Below, piece after piece: positions 1 through 8,242 of a stretch of DNA of 64,000 bases. A model generated the notes under the pieces. It was not told where the DNA came from, did no database searches, and worked only from the letters and a program-made list of their open reading frames with translations. The first letter of the stretch is position 1, and every line of letters begins with the position of its first letter. The stretch lies in contig NZ_LMDH01000001.1 of NCBI RefSeq assembly GCF_001425755.1, positions 2,742,852 through 2,806,851 on the forward strand, written 5' to 3'. The stretch comes from Aeromicrobium sp. Root344 (GTDB taxonomy: Bacteria > Actinomycetota > Actinomycetes > Propionibacteriales > Nocardioidaceae). The position numbers and the translations under genes are program-made.

Positions 1-30
1 CATTCGTTCTGAGAGGTCACGTGAGCTTGG

Positions 31-104
31 CGCGCCCGGCAGGATTCGAACCTGCGACCTAGAGATTAGAAGGCTCTTGCTCTATCCGGCTGAGCTACGG
101 GCGC
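31..104 (-). tRNA. tRNA-Arg (anticodon TCT)
   Basis: Read on the minus strand this folds as a 74-nt cloverleaf: acceptor GCGCCCG/CGGGCGC, D stem GCTC/GAGC, anticodon loop CTTCTAA (anticodon TCT, reads AGA), T arm GCAGG-TTCGAAT-CCTGC, discriminator G. CCA is not encoded. The last anticodon-stem pair (31-39) is C-U, so that stem has only four Watson-Crick pairs. AGA is very rare in genes this GC-rich, so this is a minor tRNA. Confidence 0.95.
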
Positions 105-197
105 CCGGGTCGTGAAACCCGCACCAAGCCTATCGGCGTACGTCGACCAGCCGGCGGACCCGGCTTCGGGTCTCGCGTCATGCCCTACGATTTGCGG

Positions 198-1385
198 GTG
201 ACAGAAGCGACTGCCGCCGCGACCCCAGCCGCGCTGCCCAAGTACTCCGAGGCAATCCGTCAGCGTGGCCGCACCGCACTGATCGTCATCTTCGTCGTGG
301 TCGCGATCGCCGGAGTCCTCGGCGCAGCATGGATCGCCTGGCGGGGGAGCGACGGCGACGCCGCCGGCTCCACGTTGTCGATCGGCTACGCGCTGATCCC
401 GCTGCCGCTGCTCTGGCTCGTCTACTGGTGGCTCGACCGATACGAGCCCGAGCCGAGGCGCTACAAGTTCGCGGCCTTCGTGTGGGGTGGGGTCGTCGCA
501 GTCGCGATCGCCCTCACCCTCGAGCTCTCGATCCAGGAGATCTGGGACCTCAGCGACAAGCAGATGGCCTCGTTCATCGCACCGATCGTCGAGGAACCCG
601 CCAAGTGCCTGTTCCTCGTCCTCACGTTCACCCGGGCACGCCGGGTCATCGACGGATATCTCGACGGACTGATCTACGCCGGCATCGTCGGCATCGGCTT
701 CGCGTTCGTCGAGAACATCGGCTACTACGCCAGCAGCTACCTCGGCTCGCCCGACATCCAGGTGGCCGGCGCCGAAGGTGCCACGGCCACGTTCGTCGTC
801 CGTGGGCTGTTCAGCCCGTTCGCGCACCCGCTGTTCACCTCGGCGTTCGGCATCGCCGTCGGGCTGGCCGCGGCTCGCCGGTCCAAGACCATGAAGGTCC
901 TGATCTGCACGCTCGGCCTGGTCGTCAGCGCCGGACTGCACGGTCTCTGGAACGGCTCGCTGAGCTACGGCGGCGGCGTCGGCTTCGTGCTGGCCTACCT
1001 CGCGCTGGGCGTCGTGCTCGTCGGCCTCGCCGTGCTCGCGATCATCGTGCGCAGCAGGCAGGTCCGCATCCTCGAGCGATCCCTCTCCTACGTGGCACAG
1101 CGTGGCTGGATCCATCCGGCTGAGATTCCCTACCTCTCACGGTTCGGCTACCGCAAGGCCGCGCGCCGCTACGCCAAGAGCCACGACGGCAAGGTCGCGG
1201 CCCAGGTCGTCAAGCGATACCAAGGCCTCGCGACCGAGATGGCGTTCCTGCACGACGGCCTGATGAGTGGTCGGCAGATCCCACGAGGCGTCGAGCGCAC
1301 GTACGCGCTGCTCGACGCGATGTACGAGCTGCGGCCGATGTTGCGATTCCCGCCGGCTCTGCAGAGCACCGGCCGTCACTCCTGA
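198..1385 (+). CDS. PrsW-family intramembrane metalloprotease
   Basis: A 395-residue polytopic membrane protein of the PrsW (CAAX-protease-like) family, which in Bacillus performs site-1 cleavage of an anti-sigma factor. The hallmark motifs are visible: EEPAK near residue 133, FVEN followed by hydrophobic sequence near 172, and HPLFTSAFG near 213. These supply the paired Glu and the His expected to bind the catalytic metal. Seven or eight hydrophobic segments fill residues 20-300; the C-terminal 90 residues are charged and cytosolic. GTG 198 is preferred over ATG 180 because a TACGAT -10 box (186-191) puts the transcription start exactly on GTG 198, giving a leaderless mRNA. The substrate here is unknown; no anti-sigma gene is adjacent. 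Confidence 0.85.
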   Translation: MTEATAAATPAALPKYSEAIRQRGRTALIVIFVVVAIAGVLGAAWIAWRGSDGDAAGSTLSIGYALIPLPLLWLVYWWLDRYEPEPRRYKFAAFVWGGVVAVAIALTLELSIQEIWDLSDKQMASFIAPIVEEPAKCLFLVLTFTRARRVIDGYLDGLIYAGIVGIGFAFVENIGYYASSYLGSPDIQVAGAEGATATFVVRGLFSPFAHPLFTSAFGIAVGLAAARRSKTMKVLICTLGLVVSAGLHGLWNGSLSYGGGVGFVLAYLALGVVLVGLAVLAIIVRSRQVRILERSLSYVAQRGWIHPAEIPYLSRFGYRKAARRYAKSHDGKVAAQVVKRYQGLATEMAFLHDGLMSGRQIPRGVERTYALLDAMYELRPMLRFPPALQSTGRHS

Positions 1386-1431
1386 CTCCTGCGTAGCACG
1401 AGGCGTGGCGGCGAAGTGCCCCCTCGTCCAC

Positions 1432-1437
1432 TAATCT
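1432..1437 (+). promoter_or_regulatory. -10 box of the GTPase operon promoter
   Basis: TAATCT fits the TANNNT pattern and would start transcription near 1444. That leaves about 45 nt of leader containing the GAGAGGAG ribosome binding site (1475-1482) ahead of GTG 1489. Confidence 0.45.
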
Positions 1438-1488
1438 GTGCAGAGACCCGCATTGCGCACAGACCACCGTCGACGAGAGGAGCACCCA

Positions 1489-3204
1489 GTGGCCAGCGAA
1501 CACGCTTCGGCCGAGCTCCTTGGCGCGATGAGCAAGCTCCTGACCAGCGTTCGTGACATCTCGCTGCGCCTCGAGGTCGACGGCGTCGACGAGGCCCGCC
1601 GCACGCAGGCCAAGGTCGCCGATCAGCTGTCCGACTACGTCCTGCCGCGCCTCGTCCAGCTCGACGCGCCCCTGCTGACGGTGGTCGGTGGCTCGACCGG
1701 TGCCGGCAAGTCGACGTTGGTCAACTCGCTGGTGGGGGAGCGGGTCACGGAGTCCGGCGTCCTCCGGCCGACCACCCGGTCGCCGGTCCTGGTGCACAAC
1801 CCGGACGACGCCGAGTGGTTCCTGCCCGACCGCATCCTGCCCGACCTGCCGCGCACCAACGTGCCGAGCAACGACACGTACGCGTTGCGGTTGGCGACCT
1901 CGGACAAGATCCCACGGGGGCTCGCGATCCTCGACGCGCCCGATGTCGACTCGATCGACCAGGGCAACCGCGAGCTCGCCGCCCAGCTCCTCGCCGCCGC
2001 CGACCTGTGGCTCTTCGTCACCTCGGCGGCGCGCTATGCCGACCAGGTTCCGTGGGACTACCTCCGCCAGGCGGCCGAGCGCAGCACCTCGGTCGCGGTG
2101 GTCCTCGACCGCACGACGTCCGACGCCGTCCTCGAGGTGCGTGGACACCTCGCCCGCATGATGACGTCCCGCGGACTGTCCGACTCGCCGCTCTTCACGG
2201 TGCCCGAGTCAGGCGTCGACGCGGACGGCCTGCTGCCGCGCGAGGCGGTCTCGCCGATCGTCGTGTGGCTGCACGAGCTCGCCGCCGATCCGGCCGCCCG
2301 CAAGATGGTCATGGCCCGCACGCTCGACGGTGCCGTGCGCCACGTCGTCCTGCGCACGCACGACGTCGCCGACGCGATGGACGCGCAGATCGCGGCCTCC
2401 GAGGTCATGCACGGCGACATCGACACGATCTATCGCAAGGCGCTCGAGACCTTCACGGTCCAGGTCAGCGACGGCACGGTGCTCAAGGGCGAGGTGCTCG
2501 CGCGCTGGCAGGAGTTCGTCGGCACCGGTGAGCTGCTGCGTTCGGTCGAGGAGAAGGTCACCCGCATCCGCGACCGCTTCGTCGACGGCGTGACCGGCAA
2601 GCGCACGCGCTCCACCGAGGTCGTCGAGGCCATCGAGACCGGCGTCCAGATGTTGCTGGTCGAGCACGCCGAGGCCGCCGCCGAGGTCGCCTCCCGCGCC
2701 TGGGCCGACACTCCGGCCGGCCGCACGCTGCTCGACGCCAACCGAGGCATCGACCGGGCGTCGCGCGACTTCCGGGTCCGCGCCCAGCGCATGGTCCACG
2801 ACTGGCGGCAGGCCGTGCTCGAGCTCGTACGCGTCGAGGGTGCCGACAAGCGCATGACCGCGCGGTTCCTCGCGTTCGGGGTCAACGGCATCGGGGTGGC
2901 GCTGATGATCGTGATGTTCTCGCGCAACGGGAAGGGCGAGGAGGCCGGCGGCACCGCGGCCCTGGGCCACAAGCTCCTCGACGCGATCTTCGGCGAGGAG
3001 GTCGTCGCGAGCCTGGCGGCGCGCGCCCAGGCCGACCTCGAGTCACGCGTCGCAGCACTGTTCGAGGGTGAGATGCAGCGGTTCCTCGACCTCGTCGAGT
3101 CGCCCGACACCATCAAGGCACACCAGGCCGTCCTCCGTGAATCTGCCCGTCAGGCCGAATACGCTCGGCATGCCGACTTCCTGAACGGAGAGACGACGTC
3201 ATGA
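1489..3204 (+). CDS. Dynamin-like membrane GTPase (first of a pair)
   Basis: A 571-residue P-loop GTPase of the bacterial dynamin/YfjP class. It has Walker A GGSTGAGKST at about 67-76, a G3-like DAPDVDS near 147, a VVLDRT segment suited to the G4 position, a long helical region, and one hydrophobic segment near 465-485 that could insert in or lie on the membrane. Start GTG 1489 follows GAGAGGAG with a 6-nt spacer; an upstream in-frame GTG at 1438 has no such site. Its stop overlaps the next GTPase start by 4 bp (ATGA), so the two are translationally coupled. Paired dynamin-like GTPases in other actinobacteria (IniA/IniC, DynA/DynB) act in membrane remodelling or sporulation division; a similar heteromeric function is inferred, not shown. 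Confidence 0.8.
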   Translation: MASEHASAELLGAMSKLLTSVRDISLRLEVDGVDEARRTQAKVADQLSDYVLPRLVQLDAPLLTVVGGSTGAGKSTLVNSLVGERVTESGVLRPTTRSPVLVHNPDDAEWFLPDRILPDLPRTNVPSNDTYALRLATSDKIPRGLAILDAPDVDSIDQGNRELAAQLLAAADLWLFVTSAARYADQVPWDYLRQAAERSTSVAVVLDRTTSDAVLEVRGHLARMMTSRGLSDSPLFTVPESGVDADGLLPREAVSPIVVWLHELAADPAARKMVMARTLDGAVRHVVLRTHDVADAMDAQIAASEVMHGDIDTIYRKALETFTVQVSDGTVLKGEVLARWQEFVGTGELLRSVEEKVTRIRDRFVDGVTGKRTRSTEVVEAIETGVQMLLVEHAEAAAEVASRAWADTPAGRTLLDANRGIDRASRDFRVRAQRMVHDWRQAVLELVRVEGADKRMTARFLAFGVNGIGVALMIVMFSRNGKGEEAGGTAALGHKLLDAIFGEEVVASLAARAQADLESRVAALFEGEMQRFLDLVESPDTIKAHQAVLRESARQAEYARHADFLNGETTS

Positions 3205-4850
3205 CAGCGCCGAGCGACGCCGCCGAAGCAGTGTTCGGCGGCGGCCGGAACGATGTCGCGAAGCGGCTCGACGGCCTCACGCAAGCGGTCGAGGCGAGTC
3301 GCGGTCGCATCGACGGCGAGATCCTCGCGCCGGCCGAGATGCTGTCGGGCCGCGCGGCCGAGCGCCTCAAGCTGTCCGGCGACCACACGATCGTCGCGCT
3401 GGCAGGCGCCACCGGGTCGGGCAAGTCGTCGCTGTTCAACGCTTTGACCGACCTCGAGCTCGCCGGGGTCGGCGTACGCCGCCCCACGACGTCATGGGCC
3501 TTGGCCTGCGCCTGGGGTCCCGACGGCGCACAGGGACTGCTGGAGTGGATGGGCATCCCGGCACGCCACCAGGTCTCCCGCATGAGCATGCTCGACCACT
3601 CCGACGAGGACACCAAGCTCGACGGCCTCGTGCTGCTCGACCTGCCCGACCACGACTCGACCGAGGTGTCGCACCATCTCGAGATGGATCGCCTGATCAA
3701 GTACGCCGACCTCCTGGTGTGGGTGCTCGACCCCCAGAAGTACGCCGACGCGGCGATCCACGACCGCTACATCCGGCCCATGGCGTCCTACGCCGACGTC
3801 ACCCTCGTCGTGCTCAACCAGATCGACCGCATCCCGTTCGAGCAGCGTGAGCGGGCACTGACCGACGTCAGGCGCATCCTCGCCGACGAAGGGCTGCCCG
3901 ACGTCACGGTGGTCGGCGTGTCCGCGACCCGCGGTGACGGCGTCGAGGACCTCAAGCGCGAGATGGCGAGCCGCATCCGGGCCAAGTCCGCGGCGAAGTC
4001 GCGGCTCGCGTCCGACATCTCCGCCGCGGCGAGCGTCATCGCCCAGGTCGGCGGCACGAGCGAGACGCCCGGCCTGTCGCCGGTCGACCGTGACGCGCTC
4101 GACGACGCACTCGTCGAGTGCGCGGGTGTGCCGCAGATCGTCGACGCGGTGTCCTGGTCGACCCGCCGTCGTGCCGCGCAACGCACCGGATGGCCGGTGA
4201 CCCGTTGGCTCGGCCGGCTCCGCAAGGACCCGCTCGCGGAGCTGGGCCTCGGCGACGACCTGTCGATGTCGGCACTCGCGCGCGCGGCGGTTCCCGAGAC
4301 CGGCAACGTCCAGCGCGCCAACGCCGAGCTCGCGATCCGTGACGCCGCCGAGAAGGCTTCGGTCGGCCTCGAACGACCGTGGCGCGATGCGATCCGCGAC
4401 GCCTCCAACCCGCCGGGCGACGACATCATCGACGCGCTCGACCGAGCGATCCACGAGACCAGCCTCGGCGTGGCTCGCCCGGCCGTCTGGTGGCGCATCG
4501 TCCAGGTGCTCCAGCTCCTGTTGTTCGTCGCGATGGTCGGTGGACTGGTGTGGCTCGCCGCGCAGGGCATCCAGCAGCTCGTGTCGTTCGACCTGCCCGA
4601 CCTCGGCAAGATCGGCGGTGCGCCGATGGCGGCCGTGGTCGCGGGCGGATCCCTGGTCGCGGGCCTTGTCCTCGCTGCCCTGTCCAGCCTCGCGTCACGC
4701 ATCGGCGGTCGTCGCAAGGCCAGGCGTGCCGACCACCAGCTCCGTGACGCGATCGACCGGGTCACGGCCGAGCGGGTCATTGCGCCGATCCAGGCCGAGC
4801 TCGACTCCTACGCCGCATACCGGTCGGGCATCCTCGCGGCCCTGGGCTGA
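3201..4850 (+). CDS. YfjP-like membrane GTPase (second of a pair)
   Basis: A 549-residue GTPase with Walker A GATGSGKSS at about 69-77, G3-like DLPDHDS near 150 and a G4-like LNQID near 210, i.e. an Era/YfjP-type G domain in the first 260 residues. The C-terminal half carries two clear transmembrane segments (about 430-450 and 475-495). The ATG lies in the ATGA overlap with the preceding GTPase, so the two are produced together. The G domains are related but the C-terminal membrane parts differ, as expected for dynamin partners rather than a recent duplicate. About 110 bp separates it from the SSB gene. Exact function unknown; membrane or envelope dynamics is the best guess. Confidence 0.8.
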   Translation: MTAPSDAAEAVFGGGRNDVAKRLDGLTQAVEASRGRIDGEILAPAEMLSGRAAERLKLSGDHTIVALAGATGSGKSSLFNALTDLELAGVGVRRPTTSWALACAWGPDGAQGLLEWMGIPARHQVSRMSMLDHSDEDTKLDGLVLLDLPDHDSTEVSHHLEMDRLIKYADLLVWVLDPQKYADAAIHDRYIRPMASYADVTLVVLNQIDRIPFEQRERALTDVRRILADEGLPDVTVVGVSATRGDGVEDLKREMASRIRAKSAAKSRLASDISAAASVIAQVGGTSETPGLSPVDRDALDDALVECAGVPQIVDAVSWSTRRRAAQRTGWPVTRWLGRLRKDPLAELGLGDDLSMSALARAAVPETGNVQRANAELAIRDAAEKASVGLERPWRDAIRDASNPPGDDIIDALDRAIHETSLGVARPAVWWRIVQVLQLLLFVAMVGGLVWLAAQGIQQLVSFDLPDLGKIGGAPMAAVVAGGSLVAGLVLAALSSLASRIGGRRKARRADHQLRDAIDRVTAERVIAPIQAELDSYAAYRSGILAALG

Positions 4851-4959
4851 TCCACAGCCTGCTCGAGGCCGGTGGCCGGTCCACAGGGCGTGTGGCGGGC
4901 CTGTCGTCGCGCTCCCGCAGACGCGAGTGTGGTGCTCCTCATCTGCGAAGGAGATCTCC

Positions 4960-5403
4960 ATGTCCAACGACAACACCATGACGTTCCACGGCCGCGTCGG
5001 CACCAAGGTCGAGCTGCGCGAGGGCGCCGTGCCGTGGGTCCTGTTCCGCGTCGCGTCGACGCCCAGCTACTTCGACCAGGCGACCCGCACGTGGCGCGAC
5101 CTCGAGACGATCTGGGTCTCGGTCAAGGCCTGGCGCACCCTGGCCCAGAACGTCGCCGACTCGCTCGAGGTGGGAGACCCGATCGTCGTGATCGGCAAGA
5201 TGCGCACCGAGAAGTGGACGACGCAGGACGGCGAGCCGCGCGAGAGCACGGTGCTCGAGGCCAACCTGATCGGCCACGACCTGACGTGGGGTGTCACCAA
5301 GCTGCAGCGGGTCGACCGCCAGGCTCCGACCGCCGCGCGCGAGGACACCGGCGCAGCCTTGGCCGCGCTCGAGGGAGAGCAGGTCGAGGCCCCGGCTGCC
5401 TGA
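4960..5403 (+). CDS. ssb: Single-stranded DNA-binding protein, short paralogue
   Basis: A 147-residue OB-fold SSB. The N-terminal domain carries the typical pattern (FHGRVG, then WVSVKAWRTLAQNVADSLEVGDPIVV with tryptophans and glycines, then a basic strand). The C-terminus is short and ends EAPAA, without the acidic DDDIPF-type tail that recruits repair partners. Replicative SSBs have that tail, so this is probably the accessory SsbB type known from Streptomyces and mycobacteria. ATG 4960 follows GAAGGAG (4947-4953) with a 6-nt spacer. Its place directly after the two membrane GTPases suggests a shared role, for example in chromosome segregation or division, but that is inference. Confidence 0.88.
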   Translation: MSNDNTMTFHGRVGTKVELREGAVPWVLFRVASTPSYFDQATRTWRDLETIWVSVKAWRTLAQNVADSLEVGDPIVVIGKMRTEKWTTQDGEPRESTVLEANLIGHDLTWGVTKLQRVDRQAPTAAREDTGAALAALEGEQVEAPAA

Positions 5404-5432
5404 TCCGATTCGTCCGGCTGGGCCCGGATCTA

Positions 5433-5438
5433 TAGGCT
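5433..5438 (+). promoter_or_regulatory. Leaderless promoter -10 box of ettA
   Basis: TAGGCT ends 7 nt before ATG 5446, so transcription should begin at or one base before the start codon. No Shine-Dalgarno sequence is present. The same hexamer at the same spacing precedes several other genes here (30928, 36919, 40675). Confidence 0.6.
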
Positions 5439-5445
5439 TGTCCAT

Positions 5446-7128
5446 ATGGCCGATTACGTCTTCACCCTCCGCAACGTCCGCAAGAAGCTCGGCGAGAAGG
5501 TCGTGCTCGACGACGTCACGCTGTCGTTCCTCCACGGCGCCAAGATCGGCGTCGTCGGCCCCAACGGCACCGGCAAGTCGACGCTGTTCAAGATCATGGC
5601 CGGCATCGTGCAGACCGACAACGGCGACGCCATCAAGGACCCCGACGCGACGGTCGGCATCCTGCTTCAGGAGCCGCCGCTGACCGAGGGCCGGACGGTG
5701 CTCGAGAACGTCGAGGAGGCCGTCGGCGAGATCAAGGCCAAGATCGACCGGTTCAACAAGATCAGCGAAGAGCTGGCCGACCCGGACGCCGACTACGACA
5801 CGCTGCTCCCCGAGATGGGTGAGCTGCAGACCGACCTCGACCACGCCAACGCCTGGGACCTCGACTCCCGCTTGGCCCAGGCGATGGACGCGCTCCGGTG
5901 CCCGCCACCCGACGAGCTCGTCGATCACCTCTCCGGTGGTGAGCGGCGCCGCGTCGCGCTGTGCAAGCTGCTCCTCGAGCAGCCGGACCTCCTGCTGCTC
6001 GACGAGCCCACCAACCACCTGGACGCCGAGAGCGTGCTGTGGCTCGAGCAGCACCTCGCGTCCTACCCGGGCGCCGTCCTGGCGATCACCCACGATCGAT
6101 ACTTCCTCGACAACGTCGCCGAGTGGATCCTCGAGCTCGACCGTGGCAAGACGCACCCCTACGAGGGCAACTACTCGACCTATCTCGAGACCAAGCAGGC
6201 GCGTCTCGTGGTGGAGGGCAAGAAGGACGCCAAGCGCGCCAAGATCCTCGCCAAGGAGCTCGAGTGGGTGCGCTCCAACGCCAAGGCCCGCCAGGTCAAG
6301 AACCAGGCACGCCTGAGCCGCTACGAGGAGATGGCCGCCGAGGCCGAGCGTGGCCGCAAGCTCGACTTCGAGGAGATCAACATCCCCGCCGGGCCGCGCC
6401 TCGGTGACGTCGTGCTCAACGCCAAGGACCTGCACAAGAGCTTCGGCGACCGTGAGCTGTTCGACGGCCTCACGTTCGACCTGCCGCGCGCCGGCATCGT
6501 CGGCGTCGTCGGTCCCAACGGCGTCGGCAAATCGACGCTGTTCCGCATGATCGTGGGGGAGGAGAAGCCCGACGAGGGCTCCCTCGAGGTCGGCCAGACG
6601 GTCAAGATCTCCTACGTCGACCAGGGTCGCGGCGGCATCGACAACAACCTCAACATCTGGCAGCTCGTGTCCGGTGAGCTCGACTTCATCAAGGTCGCCA
6701 ACTACGAGGTACCGAGCCGCGCCTATGTCGCCTCGTTCGGCTTCAAGGGTCCGGACCAGCAGAAGAAGGTCGGCGTGCTGTCAGGCGGCGAGCGCAACCG
6801 GCTCAACCTGGCGCTGACGCTCAAGATGGGCGGCAACCTGCTGCTGCTGGACGAGCCGACCAACGACCTGGACGTCGAGACGCTGCAGTCCCTCGAGGAC
6901 GCGCTGCTGGACTTCCCCGGCTGCGCCGTCGTGGTCTCGCACGATCGCTGGTTCCTTGATCGCGTCGCCACCCACATCCTCGCGTGGGAGGGCAACGCCG
7001 AGACGCCGGCTCGCTGGTTCTGGTTCGAGGGCAACTTCGCCGACTACGAGGTCAACAAGGTCGAGCGCCTCGGCGAAGAGGCGGCGCGCCCGCACAGCGT
7101 GACCTACCGGAAGCTGACCCGCGACTAG
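5446..7128 (+). CDS. ettA: Energy-dependent translational throttle protein EttA (ABC-F)
   Basis: A 560-residue cytosolic ABC-F ATPase with two nucleotide-binding domains. The first has GPNGTGKST near 40-48, signature LSGGERRRVAL near 163 and Walker B LLLLDEPTNHLD. The second has GPNGVGKST near 352, LSGGERNRLNL near 445 and LLLLDEPTNDLD. The insert of about 50 residues in NBD1 is the EttA arm, and the segment rich in Lys/Arg between the domains (about 245-300) is the P-site tRNA interaction linker. Length and order match EttA (about 555 residues), which binds the ribosomal E site and gates entry into elongation according to ATP/ADP ratio. Leaderless start. Its TAG stop is shared, within a palindromic CTAG, with the stop of the convergent marR gene. 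Confidence 0.95.
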   Translation: MADYVFTLRNVRKKLGEKVVLDDVTLSFLHGAKIGVVGPNGTGKSTLFKIMAGIVQTDNGDAIKDPDATVGILLQEPPLTEGRTVLENVEEAVGEIKAKIDRFNKISEELADPDADYDTLLPEMGELQTDLDHANAWDLDSRLAQAMDALRCPPPDELVDHLSGGERRRVALCKLLLEQPDLLLLDEPTNHLDAESVLWLEQHLASYPGAVLAITHDRYFLDNVAEWILELDRGKTHPYEGNYSTYLETKQARLVVEGKKDAKRAKILAKELEWVRSNAKARQVKNQARLSRYEEMAAEAERGRKLDFEEINIPAGPRLGDVVLNAKDLHKSFGDRELFDGLTFDLPRAGIVGVVGPNGVGKSTLFRMIVGEEKPDEGSLEVGQTVKISYVDQGRGGIDNNLNIWQLVSGELDFIKVANYEVPSRAYVASFGFKGPDQQKKVGVLSGGERNRLNLALTLKMGGNLLLLDEPTNDLDVETLQSLEDALLDFPGCAVVVSHDRWFLDRVATHILAWEGNAETPARWFWFEGNFADYEVNKVERLGEEAARPHSVTYRKLTRD

Positions 7129-7598
7129 AAGTTCTTGCCGTGGAGCTGCTCCACGACGTTCTGCATGATGCGGCCCATCGCGATGAAGTCCTCGGCGTCG
7201 GCATTCTCGATGAGGTAGTCGTGGACGCCCTGGACGTGCGTGTGGGCAGCCGCCTCGAGCACGCTGAAGCCGTGATCGGTCAGCACGGCGGACACGCCAC
7301 GACCGTCCTCGGAGCACTGCCCGCGCACGACGATGTTCTCGCGCTCGAGCCGGGCGATCGTGTGGGTCACCCGGCTGCGGGAGTGGGCGACTGCGTCAGC
7401 CAGCTCCGCCATGCGGATCGACCGTCCGGGCGCCTCGGACAGACGCACGAGAATCTCGTACTCGGGCATCGACAGCCCGTGCGCAGCGCGCAGGTCGCGG
7501 TCGAGTCGATCCATCAGAACGGTGGTGCCGCCGAGGAACGCGCGCCAGATGCGCTGCTGCTCCTCGGTGAGCCACGGGGTGGCCGTCGTCGTCTCCAT
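7125..7598 (-). CDS. MarR-family transcriptional regulator
   Basis: A 157-residue winged-helix repressor: dimerisation helices at the ends, a central wHTH (about 45-105) with the MarR beta-wing DGRGVSAVLTDHG. ATG 7598 is preferred over upstream in-frame ATGs because a minus-strand TAGGAT box (7606-7611) places the transcription start at 7598-7599, giving a leaderless mRNA. The gene is divergent from yceI; two inverted repeats between them (7629-7640, 7662-7675) are good candidates for its binding sites, so it probably controls itself and yceI. The inducing ligand cannot be read from sequence; MarR/yceI pairs are often linked to organic hydroperoxide, acid or phenolic stress. Confidence 0.9.
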   Translation of the reverse strand: METTTATPWLTEEQQRIWRAFLGGTTVLMDRLDRDLRAAHGLSMPEYEILVRLSEAPGRSIRMAELADAVAHSRSRVTHTIARLERENIVVRGQCSEDGRGVSAVLTDHGFSVLEAAAHTHVQGVHDYLIENADAEDFIAMGRIMQNVVEQLHGKNF

Positions 7599-7624
7599 GT
7601 GATCCATCCTACTGTGTGAGACTG

Positions 7625-7675
7625 TTGATTGAATTTTCAACATTGTGCTAGAGTCTAACTTGTTGAAGGATCAAC
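7625..7675 (+). promoter_or_regulatory. yceI promoter with two MarR-type operators
   Basis: The spacer between marR and yceI is AT-rich. Operator 1, TTGAATTTTCAA (7629-7640), has arms TTGAA/TTCAA. Operator 2, GTTGAAGGATCAAC (7662-7675), has arms GTTGA/TCAAC. A plausible yceI promoter is TTGATT (7625-7630), 18 nt, TAGAGT (7649-7654). Operator 1 then overlaps the -35/spacer and operator 2 lies just after the start point, which suits repression. Operator 1 is also close to the marR promoter. Confidence 0.55.
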
Positions 7676-7696
7676 TACATACTTCGAGGAGAATTC

Positions 7697-8242
7697 ATGA
7701 GCACCGCAACTGCAGTCAGCACCGGCACCTGGACGATCGACCCGACTCACACCGAGATCGGCTTCTCGGTCCGCCACCTGGTCAGCAAGGTCCGCGGCAA
7801 GTTCGAGGCTTTCGAGGGCACCATCGTGACCCACGATGACCTCACCGCTTCCTCGGTCAACGTCACGGTCGACCTCAACTCGATCAACACCGGCACCGCC
7901 GACCGCGACAACCACCTGCGTTCGGCCGACTTCTTCGAGGTCGAGAGCCACCCGACGATGACGTTCGTCTCGACCGGCATCGTCCAGAAGAGCGACACGG
8001 ACTTCGTCGTCACCGGCGACCTGACGATCAAGGGCGTCTCCAAGCCCGTCGAGCTCGCAACCGAGTTCCTCGGCGAGGGCGGCGACCCGTGGGGCGGCAC
8101 CCGCGTCGGCATCGAGGCCACGGCCGAGATCAGCCGCAAGGAGTTCGGCATCGACTTCAACATCCCGCTCGAGGGCGGCAAGGTCATGGTCGGCGACAAG
8201 ATCTCGATCCACATCAACGCCGAGGCCGTTCTCCAGGCCTAG
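7697..8242 (+). CDS. YceI-family lipid-binding protein
   Basis: A 181-residue YceI-like lipocalin-fold beta-barrel beginning with the family pattern WTIDPTHTEIGFSVRHL and continuing through repeated beta strands (NHLRSADFFEVESHPTMTF is a typical signature). Family members bind isoprenoid or other amphiphilic molecules. There is no signal peptide, so this version is cytosolic, as usual for actinobacterial homologues. ATG 7697 follows a GAGGAG site with a short spacer. It is divergent from a MarR gene and converges on a TetR gene with which it shares a CTAG stop overlap (8239-8242). Confidence 0.92.
   Translation: MSTATAVSTGTWTIDPTHTEIGFSVRHLVSKVRGKFEAFEGTIVTHDDLTASSVNVTVDLNSINTGTADRDNHLRSADFFEVESHPTMTFVSTGIVQKSDTDFVVTGDLTIKGVSKPVELATEFLGEGGDPWGGTRVGIEATAEISRKEFGIDFNIPLEGGKVMVGDKISIHINAEAVLQA

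Noticed and set aside
1438..1488. GTG 1438 as start of the first GTPase
   Set aside because: It directly follows the TAATCT -10 box, upstream of the predicted transcription start near 1444, while GTG 1489 has GAGAGGAG at ideal spacing.
4851..4959. CCACAG/CCACA motifs before ssb as DnaA boxes or an origin
   Set aside because: Single partial matches without clustering, AT-rich DNA or dnaA/dnaN/recF neighbours.
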